Assembly: GCA_034211175.1 (NCBI GenBank)
Contig: JAXHUH010000292.1
Location: forward strand, 1 to 20,856
Source of the DNA: JAXHUH01 sp034211175
GTDB taxonomy: Bacteria; Actinomycetota; Acidimicrobiia; Acidimicrobiales; CAIXPF01
Direction: 5' to 3'
DNA: 20,856 nt
How positions within the stretch are numbered: the first letter of the stretch is position 1; each line of letters begins with the position of its first letter. Of the stretch, positions 1 through 7,624 are shown piece by piece. The notes under the pieces were generated by a model. The model was not told the origin of the DNA and searched no databases. It saw only the letters and a list, made by a program, of their open reading frames with translations. Position numbers and translations under genes: made by a program.

Positions 1-1058
1 TGTTCACCGCGTCGCACAACCCGGCGCAGTACAACGGCATCAAGATGTGCCTGTCGAGCGCCAAGCCGATCGGCTCCGACACCGGCCTGTCGACGATCCG
101 CGACATCGCCGCCGTCGCCGCCCCCGTCGGCGACGGCAACGGGTCGCGGTCGAGCCAGGACATGCTCGACGCGTTCGCCGACCACGTCCGCTCGTTCGTC
201 GACGTGAGCACGCTCAAGCCGCTGAAGGTGGTCGCGGACACGGCGAACGGCATGGGCGGGCTCGTAGTGCCCAAGGTCTTCGAGTCCCTGCCGTTCGAGC
301 TCGAGGTCATGTACCCGGAGCTCGACGGCACGTTCCCCAACCACCCGGCCGACCCGATCCAGCCGGAGAACCAGAAGGACCTGTGCGCCCGGGTGCTCGA
401 GGTCGGCGCCGACATCGGCCTCGCCTTCGACGGCGACGCCGACCGCGTCTTCCTCGTCGACGAGAAGGCCGAGGGCGTCTCGGGCTCGACGACCACCGCG
501 CTGGTCGCCTCCGGCATCCTCGACAAGAACCCCGGCGCCACGATCATCCACAACCTGATCTGCTCGAAGCGGGTCCCGGAGATCGTCACCGAGAAGGGCG
601 GCCGGCCGGTCCGCACCCGGGTGGGCCACTCCTACATCAAGGCCGTCATGGCCGACGAGGAGGGCACCTTCGGCGGCGAGCACTCGGGGCACTACTACTT
701 CAAGGACAACTGGCGGGCCGACTCCGGCCTGATCGCCGCCCTCGTGGTGCTCGAGCAGCTCTGCGCCGCCGACCAGCCGCTCTCCGAGCTGCGCAAGCCG
801 ATCGAGACGACCGCCATCTCCGGCGAGATCAACACCGAGGTCGCCGACCAGCAGGCCGTGCTCGACAAGGTCGCCGCCCACTACGAGGGCGAGGGCGCCA
901 CCATCGACCGCCTCGACGGGCTCACCGTCGACCTCGGCGAGTGGTGGTTCAACCTGCGACCGTCGAACACCGAGCCGCTGCTGCGCCTCAACCTCGAGGC
1001 CCCCGACCCGGACGCCTGCGCCGCCCGGGTCGCCGAGGTCAAGGCGTTCATGGCCTGA
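1..1058 (+). CDS. Phosphomannomutase/phosphoglucomutase, 5'-truncated by window edge
   Basis: An alpha-D-phosphohexomutase, which interconverts hexose 1- and 6-phosphates (mannose or glucose) in the cytoplasm for cell-wall and glycan precursors. The reading frame is open from base 3, so the start lies outside the window. The first visible residues carry the active-site phosphoserine loop TASHNP (6-23). The Mg-binding loop DGDADR follows at 429-446, the sugar-binding loop GGEHSGH at about 672-692, and the C-terminal phosphate-binding loop RPSNTEP at 957-977. All four catalytic loops are therefore present. In related enzymes the phosphoserine lies near residue 100, so about 100 residues are probably missing. 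The stop is TGA at 1056-1058. Whether mannose or glucose is preferred cannot be read from the sequence. Phosphopentomutase activity, which would fit the nucleoside genes nearby, is possible but unproven. Confidence 0.93.
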   Translation, partial: FTASHNPAQYNGIKMCLSSAKPIGSDTGLSTIRDIAAVAAPVGDGNGSRSSQDMLDAFADHVRSFVDVSTLKPLKVVADTANGMGGLVVPKVFESLPFELEVMYPELDGTFPNHPADPIQPENQKDLCARVLEVGADIGLAFDGDADRVFLVDEKAEGVSGSTTTALVASGILDKNPGATIIHNLICSKRVPEIVTEKGGRPVRTRVGHSYIKAVMADEEGTFGGEHSGHYYFKDNWRADSGLIAALVVLEQLCAADQPLSELRKPIETTAISGEINTEVADQQAVLDKVAAHYEGEGATIDRLDGLTVDLGEWWFNLRPSNTEPLLRLNLEAPDPDACAARVAEVKAFMA

Positions 1059-1106
1059 CGCTCCGCTCGTCGTCCGGTGCCGCCGGCACCCGGTGAGCAG
1101 CCCCGT

Positions 1107-2165
1107 TCAACTGTACTGGCCCCACTGACGTGCCACCCGTGGCATTTCAGTGGGGCCAGTTCGGGTTTTTCCGGGGGCCAGTTCCGGGGGGAGTGCGAAC
1201 CATCGCCGGAGCCCCGGGTCCATGAACCGGGTGATGCCCCCGATCGCGCCGTCGACGGTGGTGAGCACGATGATCCCGGTGAACGGCGCGGGCGCCGCCG
1301 GGTCCTCGGCGAAGTAGCAGCCGAACGCCGGTTGGGTGTTCGCCGTGGTGGCCACCAGCCCGAGGCGTCGCCCCGCGCGCCACGAGGCGCTGGCCGCCAG
1401 GAAGCCCGCGATCGCCGACCGGCCCCGGTAGTCGTGGAGGGCCGGCGGCATCGCCAACCACGCGTCGTCGGTGAGGAGGGCGACCACGCCGTCGATGTCG
1501 TCCGCGGTGAACGCGTCGGCGAACCGACGGGCGAGTGAGGCCTCCTCCTCGGGTGCCGCCCGTCGGCCGGCGGCAGCCGGCGACGCGGTGGCGATGCCCG
1601 CCCGCGCTCGTTGCAGGACGCCCTTGACCGTCGTGGGCGGCACCTCGAGCAGCCCGGCGACCTCGGCGATCGTGAAGCCGACGACATCGCACAGCAGCAG
1701 GGCGGCGGTCTGTCGGGCCGGGAGGCGCTGGAGGGCGGTGACGAACGCCAGCTCGATCGCCTCGCGCTCCTCGGCTGACCTCGCCGGGTCGGCCCGATCC
1801 GTCTCACCGGTGCCGTCGGCATCGGGGTGGGGTTGGAGCCACGGCACGTCGACGGTTCGCGACGGCGGCGGCGCGGCGAACGGGGGCTCGGGCGCCGGTG
1901 GTGGGCGACGCCTGCCGTCACGGATCGCGTTGAGGCAGCGGTTGGTGGCGATGCGGTAGAGCCAGGTCCGCAGCGACGACCGGCCCTCGAACGCCTCGAG
2001 GCCGCGCCAGGCGGCGACGAGCGTGTCCTGGACCAGCTCGTCGGCGTCGTCGAGCGACCCCACCATCCGGTAGCAGTGGGCCCGCAGCTCCGGACGGTGG
2101 ACCTCGGCCAGCACGCGGAACGCGTCCTCGTTGCCGGCGCGGATCGCGTCGAGCTCGGCGCTCAC
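1107..2165 (-). CDS. ECF sigma factor with C-terminal SnoaL-like domain (TIGR02960-like)
   Basis: A sigma-70 family extracytoplasmic-function sigma factor, 352 aa, directing RNA polymerase to an unknown regulon. Region 2 spans residues about 4-83 (ELVQDTLVAAWRGL and the WLYRIATNRCLNAIRD segment). A Pro-rich linker follows, containing the VPWLQPHPDA segment typical of the family. Region 4 is at about 135-192 with helix-turn-helix FTIAEVAGLLEVPPTTVKG. Residues about 208-325 form a SnoaL/NTF2-like domain, as in ECF groups where this extension modulates activity in place of a separate anti-sigma factor. The start is GTG at 2163-2165 without an obvious Shine-Dalgarno. Residues about 336-350 are encoded by the 1115-1160 hairpin and look like read-through beyond the folded domain, so the C-terminal tail may be a recent extension. 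It is divergent from a free-standing SnoaL gene. Confidence 0.9.
   Translation of the reverse strand: MSAELDAIRAGNEDAFRVLAEVHRPELRAHCYRMVGSLDDADELVQDTLVAAWRGLEAFEGRSSLRTWLYRIATNRCLNAIRDGRRRPPPAPEPPFAAPPPSRTVDVPWLQPHPDADGTGETDRADPARSAEEREAIELAFVTALQRLPARQTAALLLCDVVGFTIAEVAGLLEVPPTTVKGVLQRARAGIATASPAAAGRRAAPEEEASLARRFADAFTADDIDGVVALLTDDAWLAMPPALHDYRGRSAIAGFLAASASWRAGRRLGLVATTANTQPAFGCYFAEDPAAPAPFTGIIVLTTVDGAIGGITRFMDPGLRRWFALPPELAPGKTRTGPTEMPRVARQWGQYS
1115..1170 (+). terminator. Nested hairpin with T-tract, candidate intrinsic terminator
   Basis: Outer perfect 14-bp arms ACTGGCCCCACTGA (1115-1128) and TCAGTGGGGCCAGT (1147-1160) enclose a 2x2 internal loop and an inner stem TGCCAC/GTGGCA (1131-1136, 1139-1144). 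A TCGGG and then TTTTT (1166-1170) follow on the plus strand. It lies 56 bases after the mutase stop and is well placed to end that transcript. It also falls inside the last codons of the minus-strand sigma-factor frame. There is no T-run on the minus-strand exit side. A dispersed palindromic repeat is an alternative explanation. Confidence 0.7.
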
Positions 2166-2282
2166 GGGCTTGCGGTTCGCCCGTCGCGGCGGCGACGTCG
2201 CATCGCACCGTTCCGATCGGGTGGTGGTCGGTGTCTCAACGAGCGCACCTTAGGACCAGCTCACCGTTCGGAGGACGAGCAC

Positions 2283-2666
2283 ATGAGCACCACATCCCGG
2301 CACCGCGCCGCCCTGTCGACCGCCCTCGCCTACCACCGGGCGTGGACCGGCGGCGACTTCGAGGCGGCCATGACCTACGTCGCCCCCGACATCGTCTGCC
2401 ACGCACCGGCCGGGACGCTCCACGGCGCCGATGCGTTCCGCGACTTCATGGGCCCCTTCGCCGCCATGCTTCGCGGCTCCGTGCTGGTCGGCGCGTTCGG
2501 CGACGACGACGTGGCGCTGCTCATGTACGGCACGGCGACCGCCCTCGTCGCCGACGCACCCGGCGCCGAGTGGCAACGCGTCGTCGACGGGCGGATCGTC
2601 GAGCTGCGGATCATCTTCGACCGCCTGCCGTTCGAGCAGGCCCGCTCGGCTGCGGCGGGGTCGTGA
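2283..2666 (+). CDS. SnoaL-like / NTF2-fold protein
   Basis: A 127-aa single-domain protein of the SnoaL-like alpha+beta barrel type. It has a helical N-terminus with ALAYHRAWTGGDFEAAMTYV, then VCHAPAGTLHGADAFRDFM and a C-terminal strand pair ending VDGRIVELRIIFDRLPF, the usual order in the fold. Members may be isomerases, cyclases or non-catalytic ligand binders, so no reaction is assigned. The ATG at 2283 is supported by GGAGG at 2270-2274, eight bases upstream. The gene is divergent from the sigma factor (117-bp gap), which itself ends in a SnoaL-like domain, and its stop overlaps the next start. Co-regulation by that sigma factor is inference. Confidence 0.85.
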   Translation: MSTTSRHRAALSTALAYHRAWTGGDFEAAMTYVAPDIVCHAPAGTLHGADAFRDFMGPFAAMLRGSVLVGAFGDDDVALLMYGTATALVADAPGAEWQRVVDGRIVELRIIFDRLPFEQARSAAAGS

Positions 2667-3013
2667 GCGAGGGCGACCCGCGCGACCGCCGGGCCCGACG
2701 GCGACGGGCCCAGGAGGGGTTCGATGCGCTCGCCACAGAGCTCGAGGGCCTCGCCGGCATCGACCGGGCCGTGATGTTCGGGAGTCGCGGGATCCGCCAC
2801 GACGGCCGGTTCTTCGCCTTCGTCGGCGCCGATGGGCAGCTGGTGGCCAAGATCGCGGCCCCACGGGTCGCGGAGCTCGTCGCCTCCGGCGCCGGCGCGC
2901 CCGTCCGGGTCGGTCGCCACCCGGCTCGCGAGTGGGTGGGCGTGCCATGGGAGGCCGGTGCGGCCGGGCGGTGGCGTGCTCTCCTCCACGAGGCCCACGC
3001 GCACGCCTCTTGA
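2663..3013 (+). CDS. TfoX N-terminal-like domain protein
   Basis: A 116-aa protein starting at GTG 2663, which overlaps the preceding TGA (GTGA), so it is probably translationally coupled. After a very basic start (RDRRARRRRAQ) comes a domain with AVMFGSRGIRHDGRFFAFV, LVAKIAAPRVAELVASG and a final REWVGVPW...WRALLHEAH segment. This matches the short TfoX/Sxy N-terminal family as I remember it. The family is named after a competence regulator, but stand-alone actinobacterial members have no established role, so no link to competence is claimed. It is the last gene of the two-gene unit. Assignment is by motif recognition only. Confidence 0.75.
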   Translation: MSEGDPRDRRARRRRAQEGFDALATELEGLAGIDRAVMFGSRGIRHDGRFFAFVGADGQLVAKIAAPRVAELVASGAGAPVRVGRHPAREWVGVPWEAGAAGRWRALLHEAHAHAS

Positions 3014-3038
3014 GCGCGACCTTGTCGGCCCGCGGTCG

Positions 3039-3317
3039 CTACGGCAGACCCGCGAGCACCTCGGCGGCGGTGAGCACGGTCGCGTACTCGCCGTGGAGGT
3101 TGGCCAGGCTGAGGGCATGGACGTCCTCGGCCGGCCACCGCCGGCCCCGCAGGTCGACCTTGTCCACCGACCAGCAGCCGTCCGACACGACGAACGAGGC
3201 GAACCCGAGGTTGCCCGACATGCGGACGGTGGCCTCGACGGAGTTGTTGGTGAGCACCCCGACGTAGACCACCACATCACACGCCGAGGCCTTCAGCCGC
3301 TCGGCGGTGAGATCCAT
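3039..3317 (-). pseudogene. C-terminal remnant of an isochorismatase-like cysteine hydrolase
   Basis: The 92 codons read as the second half of an isochorismatase-family hydrolase: DVVVYVGVLTNNSVEATVR, then FVVSDGCWSVDKVD, and near the end GEYATVLTAAEVL. Family members are usually about 180-220 aa and use an Asp-Lys-Cys triad. The N-terminal half with Asp and Lys is absent: upstream the frame continues only about 16 codons to a TGA at 3366-3368. The position where the catalytic Cys is expected (TNxCVEAT) is Ser. Both features argue for a decayed fragment rather than a working enzyme. An ATG at 3315-3317 would still allow translation of a short protein. No partner half was found nearby in any frame. 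Confidence 0.6.
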
Positions 3318-3454
3318 CGAGCGACCGTAACCGGGACCGTCGGCACCACACGGCAGCGTTCCCCCTCACCCGGCAACGCATCGCGGTGCGCGGGCGAGCG
3401 AGGTCGCTACGCCGTGTGATGAGACCCGCTGGGCGGTGTGTCCGCTCTCCGCCG

Positions 3455-4567
3455 CTAGGCGGGGATGCCGAGCTCGGCGCGGAGCTTGGCGTAGCCCGCC
3501 TTGATCTGGTCGTTGATGATGTCGAGGCGCTGGTCGAACTGGAGGAACGCGCTCTTCATCGCGTTGATCGACAGCCACTCGACGTCACGCAGCGTGTAGC
3601 CGAACGTGTCGACCAGCGTGTGCATCTCGCGGGTCATCGACGTGTTCGACATGAGCCGGTTGTCGGTGTTGACCGTCACCCGGAACCGCAGACGCTTGAG
3701 CAGGTCGATCGGGTGCTCGGCGATCGACGGCGCCGCCCCGGTGTGGACGTTCGACCACGGGCACATCTCGAGCGGGATGCGGCGGTCCCGCACGAAGTGG
3801 GCGAGCTGGCCGAGGTGGGCGGTGCCGTCGGCATCGAAGCGGATGTCGTCGACGATCCGCACGCCGTGGCCCAGCCGCTCGGCGCCGCAGAACTGGATCG
3901 CCTCCCAGATCGACGGGAGGCCGAATGCCTCACCGGCGTGGATCGTGATGTGGAAGTTCTCCCGCTGCACGAGCTGGAACGCGTCGAGGTGCCGCGACGG
4001 TGGGTTACCGGCCTCGGCGCCGGCGATGTCGAAGCCGACGACGCCGATGTCGCGGTGACGGACCGCCAGCTCGGCGATCTCCCGGGAGCGGGCGGCGTGG
4101 CGCATGGCCGTGCACAGCGTCCGGATGGTCAGGTCGGTCCCGCTGCTGCCCTCGGCGAAGCCCTGCTGGACGGCCTCGACGACCTCGTCCAGGGTGAGGC
4201 CCCCTTCGAGGTGGAGCTCGGGGGCGAAGCGCACCTCGGCGTAGACGACGCCGTCGGCCGCGAGGTCCTCTGCGCACTCACGTGCGACCCGGGTCAGCGT
4301 CTCCCGGCTCTGGAGCAGTGCCACGGTGTGGCCGAAGGTCTCGAGGTAGAGCTCGAGGTTGCGCCGGTTGGCGCCTGCGGTGAACCAGTCCTGGAGGGAG
4401 GCCTCGTCATCGGCGGGGAGCTCGTGGCCGACCGCGTCGGCGAGCTCGAGGATGGTGGAGGGACGAAGGCCACCGTCGAGGTGGTCGTGGAGGAGCACCT
4501 TCGGTGCCCGGCGGAGGGTCTCCGCGGTGAGGACCGGCCCCGTGCCGGTCGTGTTCTTGTCTTCCAT
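3455..4567 (-). CDS. add: Adenosine deaminase
   Basis: A 370-aa cytoplasmic zinc enzyme converting (deoxy)adenosine to (deoxy)inosine in purine salvage. Metal ligands HDH are at residues 27-29, the HAGEAFG motif holds His210 and catalytic Glu213, RLGHGVRI follows, and the metal-binding Asp is about residue 302 in TVNTDN. The second Asp of the classical NTDD motif is Asn; I recall the same NTDNRLMS form in other actinobacterial enzymes, so this is likely lineage-specific rather than a defect. The frame opens further upstream to 4651, but the ATG at 4567 is preferred because the extra residues are Arg/Pro-rich and a -10-like hexamer lies just before it. It belongs functionally with the nucleoside uptake operon at 12681-19183 but is not contiguous with it. 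Confidence 0.93.
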   Translation of the reverse strand: MEDKNTTGTGPVLTAETLRRAPKVLLHDHLDGGLRPSTILELADAVGHELPADDEASLQDWFTAGANRRNLELYLETFGHTVALLQSRETLTRVARECAEDLAADGVVYAEVRFAPELHLEGGLTLDEVVEAVQQGFAEGSSGTDLTIRTLCTAMRHAARSREIAELAVRHRDIGVVGFDIAGAEAGNPPSRHLDAFQLVQRENFHITIHAGEAFGLPSIWEAIQFCGAERLGHGVRIVDDIRFDADGTAHLGQLAHFVRDRRIPLEMCPWSNVHTGAAPSIAEHPIDLLKRLRFRVTVNTDNRLMSNTSMTREMHTLVDTFGYTLRDVEWLSINAMKSAFLQFDQRLDIINDQIKAGYAKLRAELGIPA

Positions 4568-4573
4568 GGATGG

Positions 4574-4579
4574 ATGGTA
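4574..4579 (-). promoter_or_regulatory. Candidate -10 hexamer for a leaderless adenosine deaminase transcript
   Basis: On the minus strand TACCAT lies six bases before the chosen ATG of the adenosine deaminase, fitting the TAnnnT -10 pattern with transcription starting at or near the start codon. No Shine-Dalgarno is seen upstream of that ATG, which also fits leaderless translation, common in actinobacteria. No clear -35 was recognised. Confidence 0.35.
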
Positions 4580-4751
4580 CCGGTCGGCCGGGCCCGGAGC
4601 GACGAGTGTTCGGTCACGTCGCCCGGCGGGCCGGTGCCACGGCGCGCACATCGCCCGGTCGGGCCCTTCGGCCTACGCCCGATGGGCGATTCCTCGTCCA
4701 TCGCCGCGCCGGTGCGCTCAAGGGCATCGCGATCGTCGTCGATCGTCGACC

Positions 4752-6731
4752 ATGAGATCGTGGAGTGGCGCACTCTCGACGCGGCTGCCCGAGTGGCTGC
4801 CGCGCGGAGGCGCGCTCGAGGACGAGGTCTGGGAGCGGAGCCACCGGCGCATCACCCTCGTGATGTGGCTGCACCTGCCCGCGCTCTGGGCGTTCGGCCT
4901 CGTCCGGGGACTTCCCTGGTACCACGTGCTCGCCGACCTGGCGCCGATCGCGCTCGGTGCCGGAGGTGCGTCGCTCGCTCACCTGAGCCGCCGCTGGCGC
5001 TCCTCGTTCGCCAGCCTCGGCCTGTTCGCCGGCGGCGCGGCGAGCGTCCACCTCGCCGGGGGTGCCATCGAGGCCCACTTCCACTTCTTCGTCATCGTCG
5101 CCATGCTCGCCCTCTACAACGAGTGGCAGCCGTTCCTCCTCGGGGTCCTGTTCATCGTGGTCGAGCACGGCCTCGTCGGGATCCTGGCGCCCGACGCCGT
5201 CTACGCCCACGCCGCCGCCCAGCGCGACCCGTGGAGCTGGGCCCTGATCCACGGTGGCTTCGTGATGGCGGCCGTGCTCGTCCACGTCGGCTCGTGGAGC
5301 CTCAGCGAGCAGCTGGCCTACCGCGACCCGATCTCCGGTGCCGCCAACCGCACCCTGCTCGACCGCCGCCTGGCGCGGGCGGTCGAGGACGCCCGGCGCA
5401 GCGGCGGTGACGCGTCGGTCCTGGTCGTCGACCTCGACGGCTACCGGGGGCTCACCGACCTGCGGGGCGACGCGGTGGCCGACGCCCTGCTCGTGGAGAT
5501 CGCCGATCGCCTGCGGGCGACCGTCGAGCCGTCCGACACCGTCGCCCGCATGGGCAGCGACGAGTTCGCGGTCGTCTTCCCGGCGACCGGGGCGGAGGCG
5601 GCCGAGGCCTGCGGCCGCCGGATCCTCGCCGCGCTCGCCGCGCCGTACACGATCGCGGACAGCACCGTCGTCGTCGGCGCGTGCGCCGGCCTGGCCACCG
5701 CCGAGGCGGGCACCGGTACCGCGCTCGGCGTGCTGCGCAACGCGGAGATCGCCCTGCGCATCGCCCGCGTCCAGGGCCGCGGCTCGCTCGTCACCTTCGA
5801 CCGGCGGATGGGCGACGACGCCGCGTCCCTCGCCGAGCTGCAGGTCGACCTGGCCGGTGCCGTCGATCGCGACGAGCTGGAGCTGCACTACCAGCCGATC
5901 ATCGATCTGGCGGACGGCCACATCGTCGGGACCGAGGCCCTGGTCCGGTGGCAGCACCCGGTCCGGGGCAACGTGTCGCCGGGCGAGTTCATCCCGCTCG
6001 CCGAGCAGAGCGAGCTCATCTGCGGCATCGGCCGCTGGGTGCTGCGCGAGGCGTGCCGCCAGTCGGTGACGTGGGGCCACGAGCTCGGTCTCGACGGCCT
6101 CCACGTCGCGGTCAACGTCTCCGCCCGCCACCTCGGCTCGGAGAGCTTCGTCGACGACGTGCTGGGGACGGCCCGCTCGACCGGGCTCGACCCGTCGAGG
6201 CTCGTCGTGGAGATCACCGAGGGCGTCGTCGTCCACGACGGCCTCGACGCGGTCGACAAGCTGGTCCGCCTCCGCACGGCGGGCGTGCGGATCGCCATCG
6301 ACGACTTCGGCACCGGCTACTCGTCGCTCGCCTACCTCCAGCGGTTCCCGTTCGACATCCTCAAGATCGACCGGTGCTTCGTGAGCGGCCTCACCGTCGA
6401 GCGCGCCGGCCAGTCGCTCGCCCGGGTCGTCGCCGGGATCGGCGACATCCTCGGGATCGAGGTGATCGCCGAGGGCGTCGAGGACGAGGACGAGCGGGAC
6501 GCCCTGCAGACGCTGCGCTGCGAGCTCGCCCAGGGGTTCCTCTTCTCCCGGCCCCGGCCCGCCCACGACCTGGTCGACCTCCTGATGAGCGACGCCCGCG
6601 CCGCGGCGGCGACACGCCGGGTCAGCGCCGGCGGGGACAACGGCGACGCGTCCGACGAGGTCCTCGCTGCGGCCGACCACCGGGCCGACCTCGACAGCGA
6701 CCTCGACGCCCCCCTGCACATCCAGGGCTGA
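4752..6731 (+). CDS. Membrane-bound GGDEF-EAL protein, probable c-di-GMP phosphodiesterase
   Basis: A 659-aa cyclic-di-GMP signalling protein. Residues about 34-185 hold several hydrophobic segments with a conserved-looking EAHFHFFVIVAMLALYNEW core and a terminal IHGGFVMAAVLVHVGSW helix, so the input domain is in the membrane. The GGDEF domain (about 190-350) reads GSDEF at residues 268-272, with the usual GH/GD residues before it changed (LRGDAVADAL), so cyclase activity is doubtful. The EAL domain (about 375-625) is intact: EALVRW (EAL at 395-397), DDFGTGYSSLAYL, KIDRCFV, IAEGVED and AQGFLFSRP. Net phosphodiesterase activity is therefore inferred. The open frame extends upstream over the adenosine deaminase gene; ATG 4752 is chosen because upstream codons are antisense to that gene or low-complexity Arg-rich. 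The start remains moderately uncertain. Confidence 0.92.
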   Translation: MRSWSGALSTRLPEWLPRGGALEDEVWERSHRRITLVMWLHLPALWAFGLVRGLPWYHVLADLAPIALGAGGASLAHLSRRWRSSFASLGLFAGGAASVHLAGGAIEAHFHFFVIVAMLALYNEWQPFLLGVLFIVVEHGLVGILAPDAVYAHAAAQRDPWSWALIHGGFVMAAVLVHVGSWSLSEQLAYRDPISGAANRTLLDRRLARAVEDARRSGGDASVLVVDLDGYRGLTDLRGDAVADALLVEIADRLRATVEPSDTVARMGSDEFAVVFPATGAEAAEACGRRILAALAAPYTIADSTVVVGACAGLATAEAGTGTALGVLRNAEIALRIARVQGRGSLVTFDRRMGDDAASLAELQVDLAGAVDRDELELHYQPIIDLADGHIVGTEALVRWQHPVRGNVSPGEFIPLAEQSELICGIGRWVLREACRQSVTWGHELGLDGLHVAVNVSARHLGSESFVDDVLGTARSTGLDPSRLVVEITEGVVVHDGLDAVDKLVRLRTAGVRIAIDDFGTGYSSLAYLQRFPFDILKIDRCFVSGLTVERAGQSLARVVAGIGDILGIEVIAEGVEDEDERDALQTLRCELAQGFLFSRPRPAHDLVDLLMSDARAAAATRRVSAGGDNGDASDEVLAAADHRADLDSDLDAPLHIQG

Positions 6732-6751
6732 GCGCTCGCAGCCGCGGGGCC

Positions 6752-7624
6752 TCAGCGGGCGACCAGCACCCCGCTGTCCTTCGTGACGACGAACGTCCCG
6801 TGGGCCTCGATGTGGGCGACGACGAGGCGCTCGAGCTCGGCGAGCACCTCGTCCCAACTGCGCTCGTCGATGAGTGGCTCCGTGCCGTCGCGCAGCGTCT
6901 CCGCCCACCGGATCACCGGCGTGGGCTCGGTGAACCGGAAGCGGCCGGGGAGCCGGTAGACGCTGACGTCGTCGAACAGCTCGGCCATCAGCGGCTCACC
7001 GAGCTCGAGGTGGAAGCGGCGGCTCCAGCGCGGCGGCTCGAACGCCGCGCCGATCACGTTGGTGCCGGCCGAGGTCCACAGATCGACGATCTCCGACTTG
7101 TCGTCGCGGCCGTTGGCCGCGGCGAGGAGCATGCCGCCGGGGCGCAGCAGCCGGCGGCACTCGGTGACCGCGGCCCGGATGTCGGGCACGTGGTAGAGCA
7201 TGTGCGCGGCCACGACGGCGTCGGCCCGGTCGTCGGCCAGGGGGAGCTGCTGGGCGTCCGCCAGCACCAGGCTGGCGCCGCCGCTGTGACGGGCGGCCGA
7301 GCGCAGCATGCCGGCGGCGAGGTCGACGCCGATGACGCGCTCGGCGCGGCGGGCGAGCGGTCCGAGGTAGGCCCCGTTGCCGCACCCGACGTCGACCACG
7401 GTCTCCGTCCCCGTCCACGGGATGCGGTCGAGCACCCAGTCGGCGAACGACGTCGGGGCCGGCGCGTCCAGCTCGACGTGGTCATAGATGAACGTGCGCC
7501 GCCGGAACCTCGCATCGTCCCGGTACTGGCCCGCCGCCAGCGCGCTGCGATCGAAGCCGGGCGCCGACAGGTCGAGGCGATCGGGGCTCACCGGTCCGGG
7601 CACGCGCGTCTCGACGCCGGCCAC
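6752..7624 (-). CDS. Class I SAM-dependent methyltransferase
   Basis: A 290-aa protein with the Rossmann methyltransferase core. Motif I VVDVGCGNGAYL is at about 76-87, the acidic loop VIGVDLAAGMLRSAARH follows, then DAQQLPLADDRADAVVAAHMLYHV and CRRLLRPGGMLLAAANG. This is the Methyltransf_11/25 type with an extra C-terminal region of about 100 residues that may form the acceptor pocket. The substrate cannot be inferred. The start is GTG at 7622-7624, the most upstream choice; residues 1-30 are poorly constrained and a later start is possible. It is convergent with the GGDEF-EAL gene (20-bp gap) and divergent from the M15 peptidase gene. Confidence 0.88.
   Translation of the reverse strand: MAGVETRVPGPVSPDRLDLSAPGFDRSALAAGQYRDDARFRRRTFIYDHVELDAPAPTSFADWVLDRIPWTGTETVVDVGCGNGAYLGPLARRAERVIGVDLAAGMLRSAARHSGGASLVLADAQQLPLADDRADAVVAAHMLYHVPDIRAAVTECRRLLRPGGMLLAAANGRDDKSEIVDLWTSAGTNVIGAAFEPPRWSRRFHLELGEPLMAELFDDVSVYRLPGRFRFTEPTPVIRWAETLRDGTEPLIDERSWDEVLAELERLVVAHIEAHGTFVVTKDSGVLVAR

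Noticed and set aside
1115..1160. Insertion-sequence end or attachment site
   Set aside because: No transposase or integrase gene and no target-site duplication is visible; a terminator or repeat fits better.
2206..2269. 8-bp direct repeat CACCGTTC (2206-2213 and 2262-2269) as a sigma-factor promoter pair
   Set aside because: The second copy overlaps the ribosome binding region of the SnoaL gene and no consistent -35/-10 spacing to either gene could be made.
3386..5410. 674-codon plus-strand frame opposite adenosine deaminase
   Set aside because: Antisense to a complete adenosine deaminase with all catalytic motifs; no family features.
4614..6908. 764-codon minus-strand frame opposite the GGDEF-EAL gene
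   Set aside because: It is antisense to a gene with clear EAL motifs and has the Asp/Val/Glu/Arg composition typical of GC-rich antisense shadows.
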